A stretch of DNA of 64,000 nucleotides, taken from the NCBI RefSeq assembly GCF_963665355.1, contig NZ_OY762229.1:2418001-2482000 (forward strand), written 5' to 3'. Each line of letters begins with the position of its first letter. Position 1 is the first letter of the stretch. Positions 27,667 through 35,832 of the stretch are shown in pieces. The notes below the pieces were generated by a model. That model was not told where the DNA came from and ran no database searches. It was given only the letters and a program-made list of their open reading frames with translations. The position numbers and the translations under genes were made by a program. Source of the DNA: an uncultured Desulfobacter sp. (GTDB taxonomy: Bacteria; Desulfobacterota; Desulfobacteria; Desulfobacterales; Desulfobacteraceae).

Positions 27667-27972
27667 TTAAATAGTAACAACCGAGTTGTCTTGCCCGGGG
27701 AAGGGAGACGGCAGGTAAATATCTGCGCTTTCATCGTTGATCCACCGGGTATCATCCACCAGGTAGCGAAACTGGTAGGAGCGGTCCGGTTCAAGGTCAA
27801 GCACCGTAGAAAAATCCCCGTTTTTAAGCTTTTTCATGGTCCCGGCCTTTTCATCCCAATTGTTGAAATCACCAACCAGATTGACGGTCTTTGCTGTTCC
27901 GATTACGTCTTTGAAGACTTTAAATCTGACCCTGCATACATCTTTTGTTTTAAGGTATTGTTTTGTGAACAT
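27667..27972 (-). CDS. Free-standing CBM48/AMPK-type glycogen-binding domain protein
   Basis: A 101-residue protein made of a single early-set carbohydrate-binding domain, with VNLVGDFNNWDE, PDRSYQFRYLVDDTRWINDE and ADIYLPSPFPGQDNSVV. These are the hallmarks of the isoamylase N-terminal/AMPK glycogen-binding fold (CBM48). There is no catalytic domain. A strong AAGGAGGG site precedes the ATG. It lies just upstream of glgP on the same strand, so it could target or regulate the phosphorylase on the glycogen particle. That role is inferred from location only. Confidence 0.85.
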   Translation of the reverse strand: MFTKQYLKTKDVCRVRFKVFKDVIGTAKTVNLVGDFNNWDEKAGTMKKLKNGDFSTVLDLEPDRSYQFRYLVDDTRWINDESADIYLPSPFPGQDNSVVTI

Positions 27973-28056
27973 GACACCCTCCTTAAGGTAGTTGAATGAT
28001 ATCGTAGGGTTTGAAGCTAAACCAACGAAATTATATTAATTTTTTAAAATCGCGGT

Positions 28057-28094
28057 GTCAATGACTTGTTGAAATTCAAATTCAAGTCATTGAC
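28057..28094. terminator. Perfect 12-bp inverted repeat, likely terminator of the P1B-ATPase 1 operon
   Basis: GTCAATGACTTG (28057-28068) and CAAGTCATTGAC (28083-28094) are perfect complements around a 14-nt A/T-rich loop. Read leftward it lies about 100 nt after the ATPase stop and is followed by gattttaaaaaatt. It could equally be an operator for the CBM48-glgP unit, whose start is at 27972. Nothing else is seen in 27973-28195. Confidence 0.5.
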
Positions 28095-28195
28095 AGCATG
28101 ATATATTCAAGGAGTCCGGTCCAGCGGGAAGGGATATTTTAATGTAATTATAATATTTGCCACTGCCGTGTTTCAACAGAAAGGCATGTTATGCT

Positions 28196-30445
28196 TCACT
28201 CGGCAGCCAAATTTTTTAAGATCGCCCCGTCCTGAGACCGGTCTTTTTCGAGCCGATGTGATGATTTTAACGGCCTGGCCGCATTGGTCACCGCACCCAG
28301 GGTGATCAGATTGTGAATCAATGCTCCGGCAAAGGGGGAAATCAGCCCCGAAAGCATCAGCATCAGGGTCGCACTGTTCAGTCCGATGGCCAGGGCGTAA
28401 CTTTCCTGGATCACGGCCAGGGCGTGTCTGCCTAAATCCAGACTTTGGGCCACCTTACCAAGCCCGCCTTGCTGGAGTACAATGTCAGCGCATTCAAGGG
28501 TCAGGTCCTCTCCGGCTTCCCCCACGGCAAAGCTTAAATGGGCGCGTGAAAATGCCGGCGTATCGTTTATTCCGTCCCCCACCATGGCGATCACGGCATC
28601 GGGCTTTTCTTTTTTTGTCCGGTCAATCCACTGGGCTTTGCCTTCGGGTGACATGCCCCAGTGCACCCCATCAAAGCAGAGTTGTCCGATAAGATCCCGG
28701 GTGCCTTCCCGGGTATCTCCGGTGAGCAGCACGATTCGGGAAATGCCAATATCTTTCAGGCGTGCCATGGTGTCGGGATCGGCATCGGGACGCAAGGCGT
28801 GGGTGGTATGGATGCAGCCTATGATATGGTTTTCAAGGGATAGAAAAATCATGGAATCCGACCGTGTGTCACAGCCTGTTTCGGAAAGGTCAGAGCATGC
28901 CGTTTCAGGCACATCCAGCCCCATGGCCTCCATGAAAACTTTTGACCCCGCCAGAAGGGTTTTTATGCCGGTTCCGGTTTGCACGCTGGCTTCCACGCCC
29001 TGTCCCACAACCATTTTTCTGGCTTCACATGCGGGTATCCCGAGCCCAAGCTCCCGGGCTTTTAAAACCACAGCCCGGCTCAAGGGATGATTCAGGGAAC
29101 CAAGGGCGGCGGCAGCCAGTTTTAAAATCGTCTCTTCTTTGTATCGCCGATCCATATTCTGCACCCGGAAAACCCGGGCCGCACTTTGTGTCAATGTGCC
29201 GGTTTTGTCCAGCACCAGGGTATTCACCCGGCCTGCGGTTTCCACATGGGTGCCGCCTTTGATTAAAATCCCCTGGGCCGCAGCCTGGCCCATGGCAACG
29301 GATACCGCGGTGGATGTTGAGAGACGAAGCGCACAGGGGCAGGTCACCATCATGGTGGCAATGGCCAGAAACAGGGAACCAGTCATGAAAAAGGCGGCTC
29401 CGGCAAGGGCCAGTGAAATTGGAACCATATACTGGGAAATTTTCAGGGTGGTCCGGCCCATCTGCCCTATATCGGTCTGGGCAGACTCAATGAGCCGGAT
29501 AATAGCAGCCATCCGGGTCTGATCCCCGGTCTTTTCAACAATGACCCAGGCGTAACCGTCTTCCACAAGGGTGCCGGCCAGAACAGTCTGATCCTGGGTT
29601 TTTACAACAGGCATGCTTTCCCCGGTCATGGCCGATTCGTTCACCAGGACTGTGCCCTTGACCACCCGGCCATCCACGGGTACCGTATTGCCGTGGTTTA
29701 AGACGATGGTCTCCCCGGGCATCAGCGTTTGTGCCTCCACACGGACTTCCACGCCGTCAACAAGTTTCCAGGCATGGGTCTGCCGTCCCGTGAGCATCTG
29801 CCTTACTGCTTTTCGGGTATGTTCCCGGATTCGGGATTCCATCCATCCCGACAGGTTGTACAGCCAGGCAACTGCCAGGGCCGTCATGATATTGCCGGTG
29901 AAAAGAGAGACATAAAGCAGGCCCGTGGAGATAAAACTCATGTCCACCCGACCGGTGGTTTTTAAATTTTCAATGGCCTGGCGCTGGATGGGCATGGCCA
30001 GCCATACCGTTAGAAGGGCGGGCAGGCTGACCAGTCGGGTCGCAAGGGTACCGACGGCCGGAACAGGTGCAAAGATCCGCCAGAGCATGATCCAGCCGAT
30101 GTAAACGCCGGAAAGGAAAATGGAGTGGCCGGATACATGGAAAGACCTGTCTGTGGTCTTTGATCTGTGCAGGGGAGAAACAACCGCCGAAGCTTGGGCG
30201 TCTGACATCCCATCAAGGACAGGCTTGAAAGAGAGTATAAAATCGATGACGCCCTTAAGGTCCAAGGGGGCCTGGGGATGAACCAGAACAATTGATCCGG
30301 ATGCCGGCCTGACTTCCACAAGGTGAAACATGGACAGTGACCCAAGCTGTTTTTGGATATGGGAACAACAGGCAGGCCGGTGCCGAAGAGCCGGAAACTG
30401 AATCCGGGTTCTGAACGGTGTTGCCTGCCTGAGTTTATATTTCAT
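28196..30445 (-). CDS. P1B-type heavy-metal ATPase, copy 1 (CPC type)
   Basis: A 749-residue P-type ATPase; the ATG at 30445 is preferred over a TTG at 30454. Landmarks: an N-terminal region resembling a worn HMA_2-like domain without CxxC (RIQFPALRHR, then ASGSIVLV); TGES at 274-277; the ion-binding TM triad Cys-Pro-Cys at 369-371 (TCPCALRL); phospho-Asp413 in DKTGTLT; and the hinge GDGINDTPAF. The last helices are short and hydrophobic. The CPC triad suits Cu, Zn or other soft metals in characterised members, but iron-linked ATPases exist and the neighbours here are iron-flavoured. It ends an operon after three small membrane-protein genes; its start is just before the stop of the gene upstream. 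The cargo is unknown. Confidence 0.85.
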   Translation of the reverse strand: MKYKLRQATPFRTRIQFPALRHRPACCSHIQKQLGSLSMFHLVEVRPASGSIVLVHPQAPLDLKGVIDFILSFKPVLDGMSDAQASAVVSPLHRSKTTDRSFHVSGHSIFLSGVYIGWIMLWRIFAPVPAVGTLATRLVSLPALLTVWLAMPIQRQAIENLKTTGRVDMSFISTGLLYVSLFTGNIMTALAVAWLYNLSGWMESRIREHTRKAVRQMLTGRQTHAWKLVDGVEVRVEAQTLMPGETIVLNHGNTVPVDGRVVKGTVLVNESAMTGESMPVVKTQDQTVLAGTLVEDGYAWVIVEKTGDQTRMAAIIRLIESAQTDIGQMGRTTLKISQYMVPISLALAGAAFFMTGSLFLAIATMMVTCPCALRLSTSTAVSVAMGQAAAQGILIKGGTHVETAGRVNTLVLDKTGTLTQSAARVFRVQNMDRRYKEETILKLAAAALGSLNHPLSRAVVLKARELGLGIPACEARKMVVGQGVEASVQTGTGIKTLLAGSKVFMEAMGLDVPETACSDLSETGCDTRSDSMIFLSLENHIIGCIHTTHALRPDADPDTMARLKDIGISRIVLLTGDTREGTRDLIGQLCFDGVHWGMSPEGKAQWIDRTKKEKPDAVIAMVGDGINDTPAFSRAHLSFAVGEAGEDLTLECADIVLQQGGLGKVAQSLDLGRHALAVIQESYALAIGLNSATLMLMLSGLISPFAGALIHNLITLGAVTNAARPLKSSHRLEKDRSQDGAILKNLAAE

Positions 30446-30450
30446 TTTCT

Positions 30451-30831
30451 TCAAAGACTATTTTTTCCTGCGGCTTCGGCTTCTACTTCTGCCTTGGCGT
30501 CTTCAAATTTTTCCTTAAGCTCTTCGACGCCTGCGGCTGCAGCGGCCATACCTTTGGACACGGTTTTCACCACGGCTTTCTGTACAGTTTCGTTGGTCAC
30601 CAGAAGGGCCACACCCGCACCGATAACTGCCCCCTTCCAGAAGGTGGCCGAACCGATATCAAGTCCTAAAAATGTGGATGTTGCCGGCACCGGTTGCTGG
30701 GCTGCGTAATTCTGGGGTACGGCGTACACCTTGGGCTCGGCTGTGGCGGACGGGTCTGTTGTATTCTGCTGGCTTTGGGCCGGGGCCTGGTAGTACATTT
30801 GCTGGGTATTGGGGTCAACATAATAAGTCAT
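30451..30831 (-). CDS. Small membrane protein, Q/P-rich N-terminus (paralogue of 31286-31984)
   Basis: A 126-residue protein. The N-terminus (1-50) is rich in Tyr, Gln and Pro (YYVDPNTQQMYYQAPAQSQ). One hydrophobic segment follows (FWKGAVIGAGVALLVT, about 68-83), then TVQKAVVKTVSK, and an acidic amphipathic helix with Glu/Lys/Ala repeats. The FWKGAVxGAxxAxLxT...TV...KT block recurs in the protein at 31286-31984, showing they are paralogues. The topology resembles YtxH-like proteins. It is adjacent to the P1B-ATPase start. A scaffold role on a membrane compartment is speculation. Confidence 0.65.
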   Translation of the reverse strand: MTYYVDPNTQQMYYQAPAQSQQNTTDPSATAEPKVYAVPQNYAAQQPVPATSTFLGLDIGSATFWKGAVIGAGVALLVTNETVQKAVVKTVSKGMAAAAAGVEELKEKFEDAKAEVEAEAAGKNSL

Positions 30832-30849
30832 CTCAAGTATCCTTATAAA

Positions 30850-31260
30850 TTAAGAGATTATTTTGTTAATCAGGTAGCTGACGCCTGTGGCTGCGGCCAG
30901 GGTAACGGCTAAACCGGCAACCCCGCCACTGGTCAGGCTTGTGGCTGCGGCTGTGGCGCAGGCCGCTGCTGTGCCGCCTATAGCCCCTTTGGCCAGGCTG
31001 TCACCTGTGGCCTGGGTCAAAGTCATTTGGCCGGCTGAGACTTTGTTGAGATTGGCTCCCATGGTACCCGTGGAAACCACGATGAATCCGAAAATGCCGG
31101 CGCTTGCCGTTTTTGATACAGCAACCGGAGACATTGCGGTTTTTGTCGGATAAGTCTGTACGGGATTGGGCTGGACCGGATAGACTTGTACCGTGCTGTA
31201 CTGGTGCAGGGGCGTGGTCTGGTTTGGTGTTGTATGACTGGTTGTAGAAACGTTTTCCAT
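30850..31260 (-). CDS. Two-TM small membrane protein, paralogue of 39188-39607 (MamC-like layout)
   Basis: A 136-residue protein with a strong AAGGAG site. About 45 polar, Thr/Pro/Gln-rich residues lead to TM1 (SAGIFGFIVVSTGTMGAN), a short polar loop with QMTLTQATGDSLAKG, then TM2 rich in Ala and Gly, ending TGVSYLINKIIS. The same pattern (TMGAN, TQA, AKG, LTxAAxTGxxYLI-KI) occurs in the protein at 39188-39607, so the two are paralogues at opposite ends of the island. The TM, short loop with T-x-x-A...K, TM arrangement is reminiscent of magnetosome MamC/Mms13. That resemblance is by eye only. Confidence 0.65.
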   Translation of the reverse strand: MENVSTTSHTTPNQTTPLHQYSTVQVYPVQPNPVQTYPTKTAMSPVAVSKTASAGIFGFIVVSTGTMGANLNKVSAGQMTLTQATGDSLAKGAIGGTAAACATAAATSLTSGGVAGLAVTLAAATGVSYLINKIIS

Positions 31261-31285
31261 TATTTTAACTCCTTATTAGATATTT

Positions 31286-31984
31286 TTAATTTGTACCCGG
31301 ATCAACACCGGGGGAAGGCGAAGTTGCGGTGTCAGCAGTATTTTTCCCAAAAAGGCTGCCAAAGGTTTTGCCCATGGCTCCCCGCACGGTCCCGCTGGTC
31401 AGAAGAAAAGCCGCGGCTGCCCCCACAACAGCACCTTTCCAGAACTGGTCGTCCTGGGATGTTTCTGTCCACAGAGTTTTCACGACGTCCGCCACCGACG
31501 CATCACCCTCGGCAAAGTCTTCCACTGACTTGATAATCTGGGCGTAATCCGGGTGGCGGGGGTCAGGTGCCGGCTCTGGCGGCGCCTGGGTGTAATAAAC
31601 ATACTGGCCGTTCTGGGGCGGGGGGGGGACGGGTTGCCCCTGGGGCATGGCATAGTACAGTCGGCCTGTGGCCGAATCCATGATTACATTAGGCTGGAAC
31701 TGGGTTTGCTGTCCGGCTGTCTGGAATTGTGGAAATTGTGAAACTGTCTGGCTCTGCTGGTTGGGAATCCCGGTTTGGGCAGACGGATTTTCAAATGCGG
31801 CCCTGGCCCCATCGGCCGGTGGTGCCTGGGTTTGTTGACCTGGTGCCAGGCCAGGTGTGGCCTGGGGGGTTTGTTCCTGTGAACCCGCATCGGGTCCCTG
31901 GGCTGTCATATTTTCGGTTGGCGCGGCCGATGCTTCATGGGGCATGGCCGCCCCCACCGGCGATAGATGGTCATGGCTTTCCAT
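31286..31984 (-). CDS. Proline/glutamine-rich membrane protein (paralogue of 30451-30831)
   Basis: A 232-residue protein with a CAGGAG site before its ATG. The first 150 residues are low-complexity Pro/Gln/Ala/Gly sequence with aromatic patches (GRLYYAMPQGQPVPPPPQN, GQYVYYTQAPPEP). A short acidic stretch (SVEDFAEGDASVADVV) precedes one hydrophobic segment (FWKGAVVGAAAAFLLT) and a basic/Gly tail. The hydrophobic block is shared with the neighbouring 126-residue protein. Long disordered tails on a single TM anchor suggest an organising or matrix protein. No enzymatic feature was seen. Confidence 0.65.
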   Translation of the reverse strand: MESHDHLSPVGAAMPHEASAAPTENMTAQGPDAGSQEQTPQATPGLAPGQQTQAPPADGARAAFENPSAQTGIPNQQSQTVSQFPQFQTAGQQTQFQPNVIMDSATGRLYYAMPQGQPVPPPPQNGQYVYYTQAPPEPAPDPRHPDYAQIIKSVEDFAEGDASVADVVKTLWTETSQDDQFWKGAVVGAAAAFLLTSGTVRGAMGKTFGSLFGKNTADTATSPSPGVDPGTN

Positions 31985-32047
31985 GTGTATCTCCTGAAAA
32001 GATATAGGTATTAATAACGTTAAAAAATTATTGTTGTTCCAGAGTTT

Positions 32048-32593
32048 TTAACTGACCGGGTCTGCATGGACGAATTCTCCTTTGCCTGAAATATCCACAA
32101 TATCCCGCACTGTAATAAACAAAAGCCTGGGGGCCTTAAGCCCATAAGCTTTAAATGACCATTTAAAATCCAGAGCAATGGATAACCCGTTGTCTTTCCG
32201 GGTAATGAAAAATTTTATCGGCAGCTGCCGCCGTTGCCCCATAAATTCCAGAACGGCCAGGGCATCAATTTGAAATCGGTCGTCATTGAGCCGGGTAAAC
32301 GCTTGGACTTCGGCCAGTTCAATACTTGATTCAGAATATTTGTCGATTTGCAGGTAATCGGCCATGGCCTTGTTGCGATCGGCAAAACCGGTATCAAAAC
32401 GGCAGGTCTGGGCCCTGGCCCTGGCATACGAAATGGCCCCTGCTTCAAAATCTATACCGATCCGGGCTTCAACACCCTGCCGGGCCCACCCCTTAAAGGA
32501 ATGCAGGGGTGCATAAGCCGTAAATCTCACATCAAAATTATCGGTTAAGCTATACTCTTCAACTGCACAATTCATACTGATCTTTATTTTCAT
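32048..32593 (-). CDS. YceI-like lipid/isoprenoid-binding-fold protein without signal peptide
   Basis: A 181-residue protein resembling the YceI beta-barrel fold. It shows the early FTAYAPLHSFKGWAR block, the helix-containing DTGFADRNKAMADYLQIDKY (YceI proteins have a similar D-x-x-R-N/D-x-x-M/L pattern before the DKYP motif), and IDALAVLEFMGQRRQLPIKF. YceI proteins bind amphiphilic or polyisoprenoid ligands and are usually exported. Here no signal peptide is visible, so it is probably cytoplasmic or associated with an internal membrane. It sits between P1B-ATPase 2 and the small membrane proteins on the same strand. The family assignment is moderate. Confidence 0.6.
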   Translation of the reverse strand: MKIKISMNCAVEEYSLTDNFDVRFTAYAPLHSFKGWARQGVEARIGIDFEAGAISYARARAQTCRFDTGFADRNKAMADYLQIDKYSESSIELAEVQAFTRLNDDRFQIDALAVLEFMGQRRQLPIKFFITRKDNGLSIALDFKWSFKAYGLKAPRLLFITVRDIVDISGKGEFVHADPVS

Positions 32594-32647
32594 AAGACGG
32601 CATTGCTGCCTTGGGGTTGATGTTATCTTGTTGTAATTTGCCCTTAT

Positions 32648-32690
32648 AAGAAAGTACCAATAAGTTTCTGAGTTACTTTCATGTTTTGTT
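32648..32690 (-). repeat. Short hairpin repeat at the 3' end of P1B-ATPase 2, copy 2
   Basis: GAAAGTACCAATAAG and CTTTCATGTTTTGTTG recur here as at 21341-21378. On the minus strand GAAAGTAAC and GTACTTTC pair just after the ATPase stop codon, followed by TTAT, so it may end that transcript. The right end lies inside the ATPase coding sequence. Confidence 0.45.
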
Positions 32691-34949
32691 GTGGGTGGCG
32701 TCTGGCAGCTGATACATGGGTTTGGAAGGTGGTTCCCAAGACAGGAGGCGGCTGGAATTCACCAGGATGCCGGCAGTGTGGAAGATATGAATCATGCCGG
32801 CCATGACCGGAGATAGCATTCCAAGCATGCCGAGAGCAGCACCTCCCAAGTCTGTAGATATCGCAAAGTAGTGGTTCTGATCAATAACCTTCATGGTCTG
32901 GTGGCTTAAATTCCTCACTTTTATCAGACCTTCCAGGTTGGAATCGGCAAGGGCAATGTCTGCGGCTTCCAGGGCCACTTCAGCCCCGCCGGCTCCGATG
33001 GCCACACCAATATCGGCCCGGGCCAGGGCCAGGGCATCGTTCACCCCGTCGCCCACCATAACCACCCGGTGCTCTTTTTGCAGTTCCGCCACCCGGTCTG
33101 CCTTCTCCTCGGGCAGCAGCGGGGCCCGGCAGTCATCAAAGTGGAAGATGTCCATCATGGTCTGGGCCACCTCCTTGTTGTCGCCGGTGACCAGGTGAAT
33201 GGACTTGACGCCGTCGGCTTTAAGGTCGTTTAACACCTCCACGGCTTCGGGCCGGATGGGGTTGGCAATCCCCATCATGCCCGTGGCGCTGCCGTTTTTA
33301 GACACAAAAATAACGGTGCGGCCAAGGGCTCTTTGTGCGGCCGCTTTTTTATCAAACCAGCGCAGGTCCACCTCATTTTCGTCCATGAACTGCCGGTTGC
33401 CCACCAGGACCACCTCCTCGCAGCCGATGTTGCATGATACGCCACGACCGGCCTTGAATTCGCAGACCGCATGGGCCTGAATTGTCAAATTTCGCTTCTG
33501 GGCTTCGGCCAGAATGGCCCGGGCCATGGGATGCTGGTTGTGGGACTCGGCTGTGGCCGCCAGAGAGAGGATTGTATCTTCGGAGATGGAGGGCGTTCTG
33601 CCCACAATGGTCATAATCTGGGGCAGATCCTGGGTCAGGGTGCCGGTTTTGTCAAAACAGTAGACATCCGTTTTGCCCACGGTTTCAAGATAAAGGCCGC
33701 CTTTAATGAGGATGGAGTGTTTCGCCGCATTGGCCAGGGCAGCAGTCACCGCTGATGAGGCGGCAAGAACCGTGGCGCATGGGCAGGACATTACCAGCAT
33801 GACGGTCAGGGCACGCAGAGGATCCAGGGTCAGGGCCAGGGTGGCTGCCGTGGCGGCCAGGCCGATTTTCAGCAGCCTGGCTGCCAGCTCGTCCGCCTTT
33901 TGCTCGGCCGGCGCTTTATTGGCAAGTGAGTTTTCCACCATGCGCATGATTCCGGCAAGATAGGTGTCCTGGCCGGTTTTCACGGTCCGGATGAACAGGG
34001 TGCCCTGGGAGATAATAGTGCCGGCATAGACCTTGTCTCCGATATCCTTGAACACGGCTTCCGAGCGGCCGTTAATGGTGGCTTCGTCCACCAGGGCATC
34101 GCCGTCAAGGATGGTGCCGTCCACAGGGATCTTTTCACCGGTATGGGCCGCCACCACATCATCCGGCCGGATGTCGGCCACCTGTGTTTCAACCTCCATG
34201 CCGTCCCTCATCACATAGGCTGTGGCCGGGGCGACCTCCAGTATGTTGCGGATGGCTTTTCTGGACCGCTGGGCCACATAATCTTCGGTGAGCTCAGCCA
34301 CATTATAAATCCAAAGGATCTGGATGGCGGAAAAGGCTTCTCCCATCAGGATCGTGGCAACAGAGCCCGCTGCCAGAAAAGGTTTGACCGTTACTTTTCT
34401 CTTTTCTGCGGTGTCCTTGACTGCTTCTTTAATTAAAGGAACTGTGCCGGCCATGGCGGCTATTCCCAGAAAACTTAAAGGGGTTTGGGCCAGAGCCAGG
34501 CCGAATATCCATTTGCGAACCAAAGCAAAAACCATGACAGAAGTAAGCCATGCCACCCGCCTGGCCTTGACTGGAGAGGATGCGTCTTGGTGGGTCTCAC
34601 ACAGACAGCTGGTACATGCCGGGCCATAGGTTGAGGCAGGATCGTCATCGGGAAAGCTGACAGGATGAGCCACCTGGGCCAGAACGGCCAGCATCAGGTT
34701 GCCAAGATCTGTTTTGTACGGATCAAACAGGATAATAACCGATCCGCTGGGAGGACGGACCTCCGTCTTTCTTACCCCCACCTGACGGTTTATGAATTTT
34801 TGCATCCAGGATGCCTTTTGGGTGTCCTGGCGGCAGGACAGAACCTGCGCCCGTATTCTGCCGGGCATAAATTGCCTTACCCGGATACCGTTCTTTTTTA
34901 ACAGGGTTCGGGTTATGCCCTGGGAATTGCCGTTTAATTTTTGTTTCAT
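32679..34949 (-). CDS. P1B-type heavy-metal ATPase, copy 2 (altered TGE motif)
   Basis: A 756-residue P-type ATPase. The N-terminus carries an arginine-rich PGRIR motif (residues 29-33) inside an HMA_2-like domain instead of a CxxC metal site. A small cysteine cluster CTSCLC (112-117) precedes the membrane part. The TM triad is Cys-Pro-Cys (389-391), phospho-Asp433 lies in DKTGTLT, and the hinge GDGVNDALAL is intact. In the actuator domain the expected TGES reads NGRS (293-296), replacing the glutamate needed for dephosphorylation in the family; this may slow or change turnover. It is the first gene of a leftward operon with the YceI-like and small membrane-protein genes, divergent from two small genes on the plus strand. 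Confidence 0.85.
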   Translation of the reverse strand: MKQKLNGNSQGITRTLLKKNGIRVRQFMPGRIRAQVLSCRQDTQKASWMQKFINRQVGVRKTEVRPPSGSVIILFDPYKTDLGNLMLAVLAQVAHPVSFPDDDPASTYGPACTSCLCETHQDASSPVKARRVAWLTSVMVFALVRKWIFGLALAQTPLSFLGIAAMAGTVPLIKEAVKDTAEKRKVTVKPFLAAGSVATILMGEAFSAIQILWIYNVAELTEDYVAQRSRKAIRNILEVAPATAYVMRDGMEVETQVADIRPDDVVAAHTGEKIPVDGTILDGDALVDEATINGRSEAVFKDIGDKVYAGTIISQGTLFIRTVKTGQDTYLAGIMRMVENSLANKAPAEQKADELAARLLKIGLAATAATLALTLDPLRALTVMLVMSCPCATVLAASSAVTAALANAAKHSILIKGGLYLETVGKTDVYCFDKTGTLTQDLPQIMTIVGRTPSISEDTILSLAATAESHNQHPMARAILAEAQKRNLTIQAHAVCEFKAGRGVSCNIGCEEVVLVGNRQFMDENEVDLRWFDKKAAAQRALGRTVIFVSKNGSATGMMGIANPIRPEAVEVLNDLKADGVKSIHLVTGDNKEVAQTMMDIFHFDDCRAPLLPEEKADRVAELQKEHRVVMVGDGVNDALALARADIGVAIGAGGAEVALEAADIALADSNLEGLIKVRNLSHQTMKVIDQNHYFAISTDLGGAALGMLGMLSPVMAGMIHIFHTAGILVNSSRLLSWEPPSKPMYQLPDATHNKT

Positions 34950-35102
34950 AAGATTTTCTAACCTAATTGGTTTACTTTAAGTTGCGAGACTACCATATCT
35001 CATTAGTCGTTTCAAACTTTTAATTTTAATTTAATTAAATTTGCATCAAAAAATTTATATGGTTTTTTTTCTAAAATATTTAACGACGTATGAAATTATT
35101 TA

Positions 35103-35131
35103 TTGACTATAAAATTAGGCCAGGCTAATAT
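35103..35131 (+). promoter_or_regulatory. Sigma70-type promoter for 35188-35536
   Basis: TTGACT (35103-35108), a 17-bp spacer, then TAATAT (35126-35131), in the A/T-rich divergent gap 34950-35187. It lies about 55 bp before the AGGAGG site and ATG at 35188. Confidence 0.65.
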
Positions 35132-35187
35132 CTGCCGGTAATTTGTCACAATAATACATAATACTTGATTGCATTTCAGGAGGAAAT

Positions 35188-35322
35188 ATGGCACCGTTTA
35201 TACCTATCGCATGCGGGTTGGCAACTATTCTCACCTGTGCCTTGGCAGTGGAAACCGGCAAGGGAACACAAAAAACCATCAAAAGAAGAAAAAGAAGAAA
35301 TGCCAGGAAAAATAGATCCTGA
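35188..35322 (+). CDS. 44-residue membrane protein with very basic tail
   Basis: A short gene with a perfect AGGAGG site 4 nt before the ATG. The product has one hydrophobic segment (FIPIACGLATILTCALAV) followed by a strongly basic tail (KRRKRRNARKNRS). The next gene begins at 35300 inside it, so the two are probably translated together. It joins the set of tiny single-pass proteins of this island. Function unknown. Confidence 0.6.
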   Translation: MAPFIPIACGLATILTCALAVETGKGTQKTIKRRKRRNARKNRS

Positions 35323-35536
35323 AATAAAAAAAGAATTTGCCAAAATTACGATGACTGCCAGCTTAGGTGTGGCGGTGATTACGGCTCCTTTTTTAAAAAG
35401 AAATAAAACAATGAAAAATATCCATACCGGCGCCGGGGTTCTTCTCGCGGGCAGTGCCCTGTGGCATCATTTTTTATACAATTCTGAAAAAAAATCCAAA
35501 AAAGTCCTGCCAGTACCTGATACGCCTAAAGTCTGA
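35300..35536 (+). CDS. Small two-TM membrane protein
   Basis: The ATG at 35300 (MPGKIDPEIKKEF) follows a purine-rich aagaagaa site and overlaps the previous gene by 23 nt. The 78-residue product has two hydrophobic segments, about 18-32 (TMTASLGVAVITAPF) and 42-58 (IHTGAGVLLAGSALWHHF), with a lysine-rich end. The longer frame starting at 35165 has no ribosome site and is unlikely. Unknown function; context suggests the same membrane system as its neighbours. Confidence 0.6.
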   Translation: MPGKIDPEIKKEFAKITMTASLGVAVITAPFLKRNKTMKNIHTGAGVLLAGSALWHHFLYNSEKKSKKVLPVPDTPKV

Positions 35537-35730
35537 TAAAAATTGCGAATTTTCTACATTTTTGCAATATGAAAACATTTTGTCAGCAGGTTATCTAAAC
35601 TACTTAATTTTTGGAAAAGTAAGTAGATGCGTTTCATGCCTGTTTTTGAAAATAAATATGGCAATTACGAACATTTATTTTTCCATATCTCAAGTTGGTT
35701 TGGAATATAATATTTAATAAAGTTAAATAG

Positions 35731-35759
35731 TTGACAGGCAGACGTTTTGGTCATATGAT
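35731..35759 (+). promoter_or_regulatory. Near-consensus sigma70 promoter for 35833-36275
   Basis: TTGACA (35731-35736), a spacer of exactly 17 bp, then TATGAT (35754-35759). It is one of the best promoter matches in the window and precedes the two GWIVLG-type small genes. Confidence 0.75.
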
Positions 35760-35764
35760 TAAAA

Positions 35765-35800
35765 CCATAGAAAATATATGCTTATAAGTATTTTCTATGG
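35765..35800 (+). promoter_or_regulatory. Perfect palindrome at the predicted transcription start
   Basis: CCATAGAAAATA (35765-35776) and TATTTTCTATGG (35789-35800) are exact complements with a 12-nt loop. The element begins about 6 nt after the -10 box, so it is either an operator at +1 or a 5'-end hairpin in the mRNA leader. The bases between 35537 and 35730 are A/T-rich without a gene. Confidence 0.6.
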
Positions 35801-35832
35801 TAACTACCGATTCATATATTAAGGAGAGTGTC

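Noticed and set aside
28196-30445. Naming the P1B-ATPases copA, zntA or fezB
   Set aside because: Metal specificity cannot be read without alignment; motif differences between the three copies make a single gene name unsafe.
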